Position numbers and translations under genes: made by a program. Shown one piece after another: positions 6,335 to 14,106 of a stretch of DNA of 19,479 bases. How positions within the stretch are numbered: position 1 is the first letter of the stretch; each line of letters starts with the position of its first letter. The stretch spans positions 1 to 19,479 of the forward strand of contig CAYFNZ010000020.1 in assembly GCA_964344625.1 (NCBI GenBank), given 5' to 3'. The DNA is from JAAYEL01 sp964344625 (GTDB lineage Bacteria; Bacillota; Clostridia; Tissierellales; Peptoniphilaceae). Under the pieces are notes generated by a model. It was not told the DNA's origin. It did no database searches and worked only from the letters and a program-made list of their open reading frames with translations.

Positions 6335-7486
6335 ATGATAAAAAAAATAGGAAAATTGATAATCGCAATTATCGGGCTATTGCTTGGCTACAGCTTTATG
6401 CTTTTGTTGATGCGGACAAATGTCATAAAGATAGGTAATGTGGTTTGGGAAGTAATAGCCTATATAGTTGCAATGCTGATCTGCGGCGTAGGGCTCTACC
6501 TTTTGTCGGACAAGATAATAAATGGTATTTTATCTATGCTAGATCGTGTAGAAAAAACATTAACAGATATTCCACCAAGTGATATTGTTTTTGGAGCGGC
6601 TGGTCTTTTATTTGGACTTATTTTGTCATTTTTTATTAGCTATCCATTAAGGTCACTTGAAGTGCCATATTTTGGAAATGTTTTTGGTGTGATACTTACT
6701 ATATTAATTTATATAGTACTTGGTAGCGTAGGTGCCCGTCTATGCCTTAGGTATAAGGAAGATGTAATCAAGCTTTTTGGACCTAAGGACGATGATTTTG
6801 GCCACCTAAAGAAAAAAAATACCGCAAGCAAAAAAGAGCTTAATAAAAAGAAAGCAGGCCTTGACCAGGCTCTAGAAGCTAGGATAGAAAACGAAGCTAC
6901 CCCTAAAACCCTGGACACTTCCGTCCTTATAGATGGCAGGGTGGCAAGCATTGTAGAAAGTGGCTTTCTAGAAGGCCCTCTAGTAATTCCTGAATTCGTA
7001 TTAGAAGAATTGCAATTTATAGCAGACTCTTCAGATGACTTGAAGAGGGAAAGGGGAAGAAGAGGCCTCGACATAGTTAAGCAACTTCAAGACTCTAAGA
7101 AGGTTGAAGTTATAATAAGTGATGCAGACTATGAAGATACTCAAGAAGTAGACATTAAGCTATTGAAGTTGACCAAGGACTTGGATGGCAAGGTCATGAC
7201 AAATGACTACAACCTAAACAAGGTAGCCTCAGTTCAAGGTATACCAGTTTTAAATATTAACGACTTGGCAAATGCTGTTAAGACCGTAGTTATTCCAGGT
7301 GAGCACATGCATGTGACAATCATCAAGGAGGGTAAGGAGAAAAAACAAGGTCTTGCCTACCTGGATGATGGAACCATGATAGTTGTCGAAGATGCCAAGG
7401 ACTTAATTGGAAGAGATATCGATGTTGTAGTAACAACTGTCTTACAAACTGCAGCAGGCAAGATGATTTTTGCCAAACCAGAATAA
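6335..7486 (+). CDS. yacL: YacL, membrane PIN/TRAM-domain protein
   Basis: This 383-residue protein has four N-terminal membrane helices (about 7-27, 38-58, 84-104, 112-136), a lysine-rich linker, a PIN nuclease-like domain (about 190-312) and a C-terminal TRAM domain (about 318-383). The acidic PIN residues are in place: Asp194 in LDTSVLIDGR, Glu224/225, Asp273 and Asp291 in TNDYNL. PIN domains are usually metal-dependent ribonucleases and TRAM domains bind RNA; the physiological role of YacL itself is not established. AAGGAGG at 6324-6330 is only 4 bases from the ATG, slightly tight. In many Firmicutes yacL is followed by ispD and ispF; here a DUF1002 gene follows after 27 bases. Confidence 0.93.
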   Translation: MIKKIGKLIIAIIGLLLGYSFMLLLMRTNVIKIGNVVWEVIAYIVAMLICGVGLYLLSDKIINGILSMLDRVEKTLTDIPPSDIVFGAAGLLFGLILSFFISYPLRSLEVPYFGNVFGVILTILIYIVLGSVGARLCLRYKEDVIKLFGPKDDDFGHLKKKNTASKKELNKKKAGLDQALEARIENEATPKTLDTSVLIDGRVASIVESGFLEGPLVIPEFVLEELQFIADSSDDLKRERGRRGLDIVKQLQDSKKVEVIISDADYEDTQEVDIKLLKLTKDLDGKVMTNDYNLNKVASVQGIPVLNINDLANAVKTVVIPGEHMHVTIIKEGKEKKQGLAYLDDGTMIVVEDAKDLIGRDIDVVVTTVLQTAAGKMIFAKPE

Positions 7487-7513
7487 AAATAGACTTATAC
7501 AAGGAGTTAGAAT

Positions 7514-8536
7514 ATGAAAAAAGGTGCAAGAATTATGGCTTTAGCCTTGGCAATCATGATGCTCTTAGGCGTTTTTGCTTCGGTTTTTGCCAAAGAAGAT
7601 GAAACAAAGTGGGAAAAAGACGTATTTGCCTATGGATCAGGCTTAAATGATAAGGATATTGAGAAAACTGCTCAAATACTAGGAATAAAAAACCTAGATG
7701 ATGTAAATAAGATTAAAGTTGACTCAGAAGACCTTTATAAATACCTAAAAGAAGGTGGATCTGATGCAGGTATGATTTCTTCCCTTTACATTGTCAAGGG
7801 TAAGAAGGATTCAGGCCTTCAAATAACAATTACTTCAAAAGAAAATATAACTGAAGTAACTGCTGAAGAATACACAAATGCCGCTATTACAGCTGGTATT
7901 AAGGATGCCCAAGTTTATGTAGGAGCCTATAGGCCAGTGACTGGAACATCTGCCCTAACAGGCATTTACAAGAGCTTTGAATTAAATGGTGAAAAGCTAG
8001 ATGAAAAGCGTGTAGACCTAGCCAATGAAGAGCTTGAAACTGTTAATGCCATCGTAAGGGAACACAAGGACCAAGAAGACTTTGATTCTTCAAAATTAAA
8101 CAAGGTAGTAGTAGATGTTAAGGAATCCCTAATTGACTACAATAAGGAAAATAAGGACAAGGCTACAGAAGAAAAGATTAGAGATATCATAGTTGATGCT
8201 TCTAATAAGTATGAAATAAATAACATCATCACTCAAAATAATATAAACAACCTGGTTGTTTACTTCAAAAACTTCCAAAATTCTCCAGCTATTAATTCTG
8301 AAGAATTACAAAATCAGTTGAAGAAGTTTGGCGAGGATTTAAGTAAAAAATTGGGCGACTTTATGAACTCTGACCAAGTCAAGGAAGGGGTTGAAAAGGC
8401 TAAGGATGGCCTAAAAGATGGCATTGAAAAAGCCAAGGATTACGCCAACAGTGAAGAAGCAAAAGGCCTATTCCAAAAGATAGGAGACTTCTTTAGAGAA
8501 ATCTTTATCAAAATTTCAGAATTATTTAAAGGTTAA
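7514..8536 (+). CDS. Secreted DUF1002 (YpuA-like) protein
   Basis: This 340-residue exported protein has a typical signal peptide (MKKGARIMALALAIMML..., cleavage probably after Ala26 in SVFA-KED). The mature part up to about residue 265 matches the DUF1002/YpuA pattern: FAYGSGLNDKDIEKTAQILG, then ITVTSKE-like and GIKDAQVYVGAYRPVTGTSALTG blocks and a helical stretch. The final 70 residues are a charged amphipathic region with two KAKD repeats (GVEKAKDGLKDGIEKAKDYA) ending in FREIFIKISELFKG. There is no lipobox or sortase signal. AAGGAG is 7 bases before the ATG. It lies 27 bases after yacL and is probably co-transcribed with it. The family has no established biochemical function; an extracytoplasmic or envelope role is inferred from secretion. 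Confidence 0.85.
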   Translation: MKKGARIMALALAIMMLLGVFASVFAKEDETKWEKDVFAYGSGLNDKDIEKTAQILGIKNLDDVNKIKVDSEDLYKYLKEGGSDAGMISSLYIVKGKKDSGLQITITSKENITEVTAEEYTNAAITAGIKDAQVYVGAYRPVTGTSALTGIYKSFELNGEKLDEKRVDLANEELETVNAIVREHKDQEDFDSSKLNKVVVDVKESLIDYNKENKDKATEEKIRDIIVDASNKYEINNIITQNNINNLVVYFKNFQNSPAINSEELQNQLKKFGEDLSKKLGDFMNSDQVKEGVEKAKDGLKDGIEKAKDYANSEEAKGLFQKIGDFFREIFIKISELFKG

Positions 8537-8564
8537 TAAAAAAGGTGTAAATTTTCACGTTTTG

Positions 8565-8573
8565 TGATATACT
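8565..8573 (+). promoter_or_regulatory. Possible extended -10 promoter of FMN-binding lipoprotein gene
   Basis: TGATATACT has the TGn-TATAAT form, but no -35 hexamer is recognisable 16-18 bases upstream. It sits in the 98-base gap after the DUF1002 gene, which has no clear terminator. Confidence 0.35.
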
Positions 8574-8634
8574 CTATAAATGTGTTTATTGGATTAGTTA
8601 TTTAGAATTAAATCCTGATATTAGGAGATAAAAG

Positions 8635-9006
8635 ATGAGAAAAAACAAGCTAATATATGTATTTTTAACCTTGGTGTTGATTCTGTCAGCATGTTCATTT
8701 TTTACGCCAAAGTATAAAGAAGGTGTATATGAGGGACAAGCCCTTGGGTATAACAAGGACAAAAAGCCCATAAGACTTTCGGTTGCCATCGATTCAAAAG
8801 GTAAGATAAGGGATATCACCATCCTAGAACATAATGAAACCGATAAGATAGGCGGTGAAGCTTTGAAAGTATTGATTAAAGAAGTTCTAAATAGCCAAGA
8901 TTCGATTCAGGATTTAGAAATAGACGATGTTTCAAATGCTACACAAACCAGTGATGGATTTAAAAAAGCTTTGAACGATGCTCTAGAAAAAGCTAAAAAT
9001 AATTAA
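8635..9006 (+). CDS. Small FMN-binding-domain lipoprotein
   Basis: This 123-residue lipoprotein has signal and lipobox LILSAC with the lipidated Cys20, then a single FMN_bind domain (about 28-120). Its hallmarks are GVYEGQALGYN at 30-40, ITILEHNETDKIGGEAL at 61-77 and the flavin attachment region DDVSNATQTS at 97-106. In this family FMN is joined by ApbE to the threonine of an S/D-G-A-T motif, which would be Thr103 here, but the glycine is replaced by Asn101. The product would be a surface flavoprotein for electron transfer, as in extracellular electron transfer or flavin-based reductase systems. No partner genes (ndh2, apbE, rnf) are nearby. AGGAG precedes the ATG at a normal distance. Confidence 0.85.
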   Translation: MRKNKLIYVFLTLVLILSACSFFTPKYKEGVYEGQALGYNKDKKPIRLSVAIDSKGKIRDITILEHNETDKIGGEALKVLIKEVLNSQDSIQDLEIDDVSNATQTSDGFKKALNDALEKAKNN

Positions 9007-9039
9007 TGTCTTTATTTTATTAAAGTTGTAGGAGGTAAT

Positions 9040-9675
9040 ATGAGCGAATTAGTATTAAAAGCTGAAGTTAGAGAAAAAGTTGGTTCTAACGCGAATAAAA
9101 AATTAAGAAGAGAAGAATTAATCCCAGCCGTTCTTTACCAAAAAGGTGAAGAAAACCAATTATTAACATTGGTAGCTAAGGAGTTTGACAAGGTAATTGC
9201 TGAAGCAGGTACTTCAACAATTATTACTTTAGATATCGAAGGAACTAAGAGGAAAGTATTAGTAAAGGACTTCCAAAGACATGCTTACAAAAACATGTTC
9301 CTTCACGTAGACCTATTAGGCGTTAACATGGACGAAAAACTTAAGGTTAATGTTCCAATAGTACTATTAAACAGAGATGAAATCTATCTTCAACCATCAG
9401 TATTGATGCACAACTTAAACGAAGTTGAAGTTGAATGTCTACCATCAGATATTCCACAACAAGCAGAAATCGACGTTCAAAGCATGCAATATGGTGACAC
9501 TTACCTAGTTAAGGACCTTGACATTGCAAAAGACGAAAAGATTGAAATCATCACTGACCTAGAAGAAGTTGTATGTTCATTACAAGAACCTAGAGAAGAA
9601 GAAATTTCTGATGATGAAGAAGCTGTAAGCGCAGCTGACGTTGAAGTAATCGGCGAAGAAAAGGAAGAAGAATAA
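9040..9675 (+). CDS. rplY: 50S ribosomal protein L25 (TL5/Ctc form)
   Basis: This 211-residue protein is the long form of L25, which binds 5S rRNA on the large subunit. Residues 1-90 form the 5S-binding domain (KAEVREKVGSNANKKLRREELIPAVLY, then FLHVDLLGV near 88-96). Residues about 95-180 are the TL5/CTC beta domain (VPIVLL...NEVEVECLPSDIPQ...EEVVCSL). The tail from about 183 is strongly acidic (EEEISDDEEAV...), as common in Firmicutes. AGGAGG lies 4 bases before the ATG. It ends before a strong terminator. In Bacillus ctc is a general stress gene; no stress promoter is evident here. Confidence 0.95.
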   Translation: MSELVLKAEVREKVGSNANKKLRREELIPAVLYQKGEENQLLTLVAKEFDKVIAEAGTSTIITLDIEGTKRKVLVKDFQRHAYKNMFLHVDLLGVNMDEKLKVNVPIVLLNRDEIYLQPSVLMHNLNEVEVECLPSDIPQQAEIDVQSMQYGDTYLVKDLDIAKDEKIEIITDLEEVVCSLQEPREEEISDDEEAVSAADVEVIGEEKEEE

Positions 9676-9712
9676 TCTTTCTAAGCTAGATTATAGAAAT
9701 AATTAAGTAAAC

Positions 9713-9759
9713 AAAAGGTAGTGTATAAGAGGAGATATTCCCCATACACTACCTTTTTT
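9713..9759. terminator. Bidirectional Rho-independent terminator between rplY and metQ
   Basis: A perfect 14-bp stem AAAAGGTAGTGTAT/ATACACTACCTTTT with a 17-base loop and T6 on the plus strand. It separates convergent genes and its A-rich arm can also serve metNIQ on the minus strand. Confidence 0.92.
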
Positions 9760-9777
9760 CGTTTCCTAAAGTCCAGC

Positions 9778-10587
9778 TTAGAAGGCTGGAATTATAGCTC
9801 CCTTGTATTCTTTTTCTAGGAAGTCTTTAACTTCTTGTGATTGGAAGGCATCTAAGACTTCTTTTAGGCTTGGATCGTCTTTTCTATCTTCATTTGTCAC
9901 AAGGACATTTGCATAGCTTGATTGGCTATCTTCTATTACGATTCCATCCTTAAGTGGGTTAAGACCTGCATTTATGGCATAGTTAGAATTTATTACAGCC
10001 CCGTCTACATCCTTGTAGGAGCTTGTGATAAAGGCTGCTTCAACTTCTGTAAACTTGATGTCCTTTGGATTTTCTTTTATATCTAGTAGGGTTGGTAAGT
10101 CTACGCCCTCTTTTAACTTAATTAGGCCATTTTTTTCTAATAGCAATAAGGCCCTTGCCCCGTTTGTAGCATCGTTTGGTATTAGGATTTCAGCCTTGTT
10201 GTTTAGGTCGTCTAGGCTTTTAACCTTGTCTGAGTAAAATGCAATCGGCTCAATGTGGACAGAACCAAGAGATACTAGCTTAGTGTCATTTTCCTTATTA
10301 AAGTTTTCCAAGTATGGAAGGTGTTGGAAGAAGTTTAGGTCAAGCTCCTTGTGCTTAAGGGCTAGGTTTGGTTGAACATAGTCGTCAAATACTACAATTT
10401 CAAGCTTTATACCTTTTTCTTTTAGCTTTTCTTGGGCGATTTTTGTAATTGCTTCGTGAGGTACAGGGGATACCCCTATTTTAAGGGGTTTTTCGTCCTT
10501 GGTATCTGAAGTTTTTTGACCGCAAGCACCTAGTACAAGGGTTAGGGCCAATAGGGTTAGTAGGATGGTTGAGATTCTTTTTTTCAT
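9778..10587 (-). CDS. metQ: MetQ, methionine ABC transporter substrate-binding lipoprotein
   Basis: This 269-residue lipoprotein has a signal peptide ending in the lipobox VLGAC (Cys22). The mature NlpA/MetQ domain starts PLKIGVSPVPHEAI (34-47) and includes VVFDDYVQPNLAL, DLNFFQHLPYL and IPNDATNGARALLLL, all standard MetQ blocks. It captures methionine outside the membrane and delivers it to MetI-MetN. The ATG has a good AAGGAG site. It is the last gene of metN-metI-metQ, starting 16 bases after metI. The T-box ahead of metN with an AUG specifier agrees with methionine as the substrate. Length is normal. Confidence 0.96.
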   Translation of the reverse strand: MKKRISTILLTLLALTLVLGACGQKTSDTKDEKPLKIGVSPVPHEAITKIAQEKLKEKGIKLEIVVFDDYVQPNLALKHKELDLNFFQHLPYLENFNKENDTKLVSLGSVHIEPIAFYSDKVKSLDDLNNKAEILIPNDATNGARALLLLEKNGLIKLKEGVDLPTLLDIKENPKDIKFTEVEAAFITSSYKDVDGAVINSNYAINAGLNPLKDGIVIEDSQSSYANVLVTNEDRKDDPSLKEVLDAFQSQEVKDFLEKEYKGAIIPAF

Positions 10588-10603
10588 GGTATGCTCCTTT
10601 TTC

Positions 10604-11245
10604 TTAATTTTTATTTATATTTTTATATATACCCGTTCCTATAACTTGTATTATTTGAACAAGTAGTATTATTACGATAACTGCAACTATTAGGTATTCA
10701 AACTTATAGTTATAGACCCCGTATCTGACAGCCAGGTTTCCAAGGCCGCCTCCGCCTATGGATCCAGCCATGGCTGAGTAGCCAACCAAGTTAATTAGGG
10801 TCATGGTTATGTCATTTACTATATTGGGAAATGCTTCTGGTATCAAAACTTTTTTTATGATTTGATAGTTGCTTGAACCCATGGATTTTGCCGCTTCAAT
10901 TATTCCCTTATCGACCTTTGAGAAGGACCCTTCAAAGAGCCTAGCTATAAAGGGGGTGGCTGCTATGGTCAGAGGGACTATGGCAGCTGTAGGTCCTATG
11001 CTTTTTCCAACGATTAGACTGGAAACAGGTCTTACCAAAATCATAAGGATGATGAAGGGTAGGGACCTAAAGATGTTTATTATGGTATCCAAAATCCTAA
11101 ATAATATTTTATTTTCTCTCAGGCCATCTTCCTTGCTAGTAAAGAGAGCTATGGCAAGGGGAAGGCCAAGAATTACTGATAATAAGGCTGATACAAAGAC
11201 CATATAAATGGTTTCCTTGCTAGCTTGAACCACTATATCTAACAT
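10604..11245 (-). CDS. metI: MetI, methionine ABC transporter permease
   Basis: This 213-residue membrane protein has five or six helices and the binding-protein-dependent permease signature EAAKSMGSSNYQIIKKVLIPEA (the EAA loop that docks on the ATPase) at about 117-138. LPFIILMILVRP and GGGGLGNLAVRYGVY are typical of MetI. Its ATG overlaps the metN stop codon by one base (TAATG), a sign of translational coupling. Together with MetN and MetQ it forms the methionine importer. Confidence 0.96.
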   Translation of the reverse strand: MLDIVVQASKETIYMVFVSALLSVILGLPLAIALFTSKEDGLRENKILFRILDTIINIFRSLPFIILMILVRPVSSLIVGKSIGPTAAIVPLTIAATPFIARLFEGSFSKVDKGIIEAAKSMGSSNYQIIKKVLIPEAFPNIVNDITMTLINLVGYSAMAGSIGGGGLGNLAVRYGVYNYKFEYLIVAVIVIILLVQIIQVIGTGIYKNINKN

Positions 11246-12252
11246 TACATTTCCTCCACAATTACATCATTTGATTTAAACATTTGGACCGCCTTCTCGA
11301 TATCTTCTTGAGAGCCTTCGATTTCTACAGTTAAAAAGCCTGTTGAAGAATCCTTTATCTTAGAAATCTTTCCTAAAAGGATATTAATATTTACATCTAG
11401 GTGCTTAATAACCTGGGATACAATTGGTTCTTTAGCGTTATTCTCATCGAAGTTTAGGGTGAAAATCCTAGAGTGGTCCTTTCTTATATCATCAAGGTCG
11501 AACTTTTCTATCTCTTCGGAATTTTCCCTGACAAAGGATTTGGTTATTGGGTGTTTAGGGTATTTGAAGAGGTCTTCAACGGTGTTTTCTTCAACGATTT
11601 TTCCAGCCTCCATAACGGCTATCCTGTCACAGATGGACTTGGCAACCTCCATCTGGTGGGTAATCATGATTATGGTAAGGTTAAATTCCTTGACAGCTTT
11701 TTTTAGGAGCTCAAGGATGACCTTGGTGTTGGCAGGGTCTAGGGCTGATGTAGCTTCATCTGAAAGCAGGATTTCAGGCTTAACTGAAAGGGCCCTGGCT
11801 ATGGCCACCCTTTGCTTTTGACCGCCGGAAAGATTTGCCGGATATTCATTTTTCTTTGAAGTCAGGTCAATAAATTCTAGGAGCTCATTGACCCTCTTGT
11901 CGATTTCAGCCTTTGGAAGCCCTTCCAATTCAAGGGGGTAGGCTATATTTTTATAGACGGTCTTTTGGTTAAAAAGGTTGAAGGACTGAAAAATCATGGC
12001 AGTCTTTTTTCTGACCTTGGCTAGGTCCTTGTCATTAAGGGCAAGGATATTCTTACTGTTGATTTCAATCGAGCCGGAATCGGGCTCTTCAAGCCTGTTG
12101 ATACACCTTACAAGGGTGGACTTACCAGCCCCGCTAAGACCGATAATACCGTAAATTTCACCCTTTTGAACGGTAAAGCTTACATCGTTAAGGGCCTTAA
12201 ATTCCTTGTCATCAAGCTTATAGGTTTTTACTAAGTTCTTAACTTCAATCAT
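11245..12252 (-). CDS. metN: MetN, methionine ABC transporter ATPase
   Basis: This 335-residue ATPase has Walker A GLSGAGKST at 38-46, the Q-loop FQSFN at 88-92, signature LSGGQKQR at 141-148, Walker B ILLSDEATSALD at 161-172 and the switch histidine in MITHQM (His199). The C-terminal domain (about 260-335, ending GFLTVEIEGSQEDIEKAV...) is the NIL/ACT-like domain that binds methionine and inhibits transport when cytoplasmic methionine is high. So uptake is controlled twice: by the T-box at RNA level and by the NIL domain at protein level. GGGAGA precedes the ATG. It is the first gene of the operon. Confidence 0.97.
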   Translation of the reverse strand: MIEVKNLVKTYKLDDKEFKALNDVSFTVQKGEIYGIIGLSGAGKSTLVRCINRLEEPDSGSIEINSKNILALNDKDLAKVRKKTAMIFQSFNLFNQKTVYKNIAYPLELEGLPKAEIDKRVNELLEFIDLTSKKNEYPANLSGGQKQRVAIARALSVKPEILLSDEATSALDPANTKVILELLKKAVKEFNLTIIMITHQMEVAKSICDRIAVMEAGKIVEENTVEDLFKYPKHPITKSFVRENSEEIEKFDLDDIRKDHSRIFTLNFDENNAKEPIVSQVIKHLDVNINILLGKISKIKDSSTGFLTVEIEGSQEDIEKAVQMFKSNDVIVEEM

Positions 12253-12291
12253 TTTATTCTCCCATTTACTTAATTAAATACTTATCCTAAT

Positions 12292-12328
12292 AAAAAAGTC
12301 CTTATATATCCACTGGATATATAAGGAC
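12292..12328 (-). terminator. T-box leader terminator
   Basis: A perfect 14-bp stem GTCCTTATATATCC/GGATATATAAGGAC with a 3-base loop, followed on the minus strand by six U. The base of its 5' arm (minus strand GTCCTTAT) is the part that also pairs with the T-box sequence in the antiterminator. Confidence 0.94.
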
Positions 12329-12562
12329 GCTTAATCTTGCGTGTTACCACCTTATTTTGAAATACTCTCACAAATATTTCCTCGCTAAGTAACGTATTCA
12401 TTACTTTCTCTATGATAACGGTGAGAAACCCGGAAAAGCTTAAAGTTTCCATTCAGCTTTTCTGACTCAAAGACCATATTCACAAACCACAATTTCTATC
12501 CTCTCAGCAAATGGATATTCTCTGTAAAAATCTTAGTGAGCTACTCTTCTTTTCATAGTCAA
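12292..12562 (-). promoter_or_regulatory. Methionine T-box leader of metNIQ
   Basis: On the minus strand the leader has stem I blocks (ACAGAGAA, GCTGAGAGG), the specifier loop GTGAATATGGTC with the AUG codon at 12477-12475 followed by a purine, CTGAATGG further on, and the T-box AAGGTGGTAACACGC (12353-12339). The antiterminator is visible: ATAAGG and ACGC pair with CCTTAT and GCGT around a 7-base bulge TGGTAAC, which holds the UGGN that pairs with the tRNA acceptor end. Uncharged tRNA-Met should allow read-through into metN. Confidence 0.94.
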
Positions 12563-12584
12563 GTTTATTATTGAATCAATAATA
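12552..12584 (-). promoter_or_regulatory. Probable metNIQ promoter overlapping a 19-bp palindrome
   Basis: On the minus strand TTGATT (12579 to 12574), a 16-base spacer and TATGAA (12557 to 12552) is the best promoter candidate. The -35 lies inside a perfect palindrome, TATTATTGA-N-TCAATAATA at 12566-12584. The hexamers are weak, so the promoter is tentative. Confidence 0.38.
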
Positions 12585-12608
12585 CAAAATATTTATAAAA
12601 ATGTCAAA

Positions 12609-13919
12609 TTAAATTAAGTAAGGAGCTATATACTTTAACAATAATAGGACTGAAACGATGATCATAAGGGTTGATACGTCTTTTTTCTTTCCTGTTAATA
12701 GGTGTAATACTGTATATGAAACCATACCGAAGACGATACCTTCAGCTATTGAATAACCAAATGGCATCATTATTATAGTTAAGAAGGCTGGTACTGCAAT
12801 TGTGAAGTCTGTCCAGTCAATCTTTGCTACTGATCCCATCATGAACATACCAACTATCACTAGGGCTGGAGTTGTAGCTTGGGCCGGAATTAAGCCGAAT
12901 AGTGGGGAGAATACTAGGGCGATTAGGAATAATACGCCTGTAGTTAAGGAAGTAAGTCCTGTTCTTCCACCTTCTGCAACGCCGGCAGATGATTCAACAA
13001 AGGTAGTAATTGTTGATGTACCAAGGATGGCACCTGCAGTTGTACCAACAGCATCTGCTAAAAGAGCCTTGCCAACTCTTGGAAGCTTTCCGTCTTCATC
13101 AAGCATGTTAGCCTTAGTAGCAACACCTGCTAGGGTTCCTACTGTGTCGAAAATATCTACGAAAAGGAATGAGAAAACTGCCAACAACAATTTTCCTGAG
13201 AAGAAGTTTGCTGGTGCTTGTAGCTTAAAGGCAACATCTCCAAATCCCTTTGGTATATTGATTATGTGGAAGTTTTCAGGGATAACTGTAACTCCCATAG
13301 GAATACCAATAAGTGTAGTTATGATGATACCGATTAGCATGGCACCCTTTACATTTTTAGCAACCAAGTAACCAGTAATCAAGATACCGATTATTGCAAG
13401 TAGGGGACCAGCTTGAGTTATGTCATTAACGGCGATTATTGTAGCCTTTTCATTAGTTACAATGCCTGCATTTGCCAAGCCTATAAGGGCTATAAATAGA
13501 CCGATACCTGCTGAAACGGCATTCTTTAATGCTAAAGGAATAGAATTAAAGATGGCTTCTCTTACGTTTAGGAATGATAACAAAATAAAAATAATACCTT
13601 CAATCATGACAGCAAATAGTGCTTCTTGCCATGTAAAGCCATAGTCTAATACTACAGTGTAAGTAAAGAAGGCGTTTAATCCCATACCTGGAGCTAGTGC
13701 GAATGGATGTTTAGCATATAAGGCCATGATAAAAGTTGCTAGAGCTGCTGTTATAGCTGATGCTACGAAAACTCCATCAGGGTTCATACCAGCATCTTTA
13801 AGGATTAGTGGGTTTACTGCAAGGATGTAGGCCATGGTCATAAAGGTTGTGATACCGGCAACTACTTCAGTTCTTACAGTAGTGTTGTTTTCTTTAAGTT
13901 TAAAAAACTTTTCTAACAT
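12609..13919 (-). CDS. NCS2-family purine (guanine/hypoxanthine/adenine) permease, AzgA/PbuG-like
   Basis: This 436-residue membrane protein with about 12-14 helices belongs to the AzgA-like branch of the NCS2 nucleobase permeases. Signature blocks include RTEVVAGITTFMTMAYI near 16-32, HPFALAPGMGLNAFF near 70-84, SFLFVDIFDTVGTL near 255-268, and GTSTITTFVESSAGVAEGGR near 303-322, the substrate- and proton-linked region. It should import guanine, hypoxanthine or adenine with protons. The ATG at 13919 is used because AAGGAG lies 6-7 bases before it; the reading frame stays open upstream to 14147 but that part crosses the promoter and the neighbouring terminator. It has its own promoter and a hairpin leader but no purine riboswitch. 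Confidence 0.93.
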   Translation of the reverse strand: MLEKFFKLKENNTTVRTEVVAGITTFMTMAYILAVNPLILKDAGMNPDGVFVASAITAALATFIMALYAKHPFALAPGMGLNAFFTYTVVLDYGFTWQEALFAVMIEGIIFILLSFLNVREAIFNSIPLALKNAVSAGIGLFIALIGLANAGIVTNEKATIIAVNDITQAGPLLAIIGILITGYLVAKNVKGAMLIGIIITTLIGIPMGVTVIPENFHIINIPKGFGDVAFKLQAPANFFSGKLLLAVFSFLFVDIFDTVGTLAGVATKANMLDEDGKLPRVGKALLADAVGTTAGAILGTSTITTFVESSAGVAEGGRTGLTSLTTGVLFLIALVFSPLFGLIPAQATTPALVIVGMFMMGSVAKIDWTDFTIAVPAFLTIIMMPFGYSIAEGIVFGMVSYTVLHLLTGKKKDVSTLMIIVSVLLLLKYIAPYLI

Positions 13920-13959
13920 AATTTCTCCTTTTAATATTTTATTGTTTTTGTCCAACAGA

Positions 13960-14004
13960 CTGTACAGGCCAGATAATTTTTCACAAATCATAGGCTTTGT
14001 ACAG
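13960..14004 (-). promoter_or_regulatory. Structured leader or operator pair of the purine permease gene
   Basis: A 45-base hairpin is closed by CTGTACA (13960-13966) and TGTACAG (13998-14004), with an inner GCC/GGC helix and an AT-rich top. It begins at the expected transcription start. Because TGTACA is itself palindromic, the two copies could instead be protein-binding half sites. It does not fit the guanine-class purine riboswitch. Confidence 0.45.
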
Positions 14005-14008
14005 ATTG

Positions 14009-14036
14009 ATTTTATCACTTGCAAATTACTTGTCAA
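14009..14036 (-). promoter_or_regulatory. Promoter of the purine permease gene
   Basis: On the minus strand TTGACA (14036 to 14031), a 16-base spacer and TAAAAT (14014 to 14009); 11 of 12 hexamer positions match the consensus. Confidence 0.72.
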
Positions 14037-14106
14037 ATTTGTTAACAAAGTTTCAATTTTCTGGACGAATTTTGTGGAAATGAGAAAATTTGTAAGGAAA
14101 AACAAG

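Noticed and set aside
12802..13371. 189-codon plus-strand frame opposite the purine permease
   Set aside because: It is antisense to a clear permease gene, with no ribosome binding site and a low-complexity composition expected of a shadow frame.
13920..14010. Guanine-class purine riboswitch ahead of the permease
   Set aside because: The conserved three-way junction segments are absent; the leader is one hairpin.
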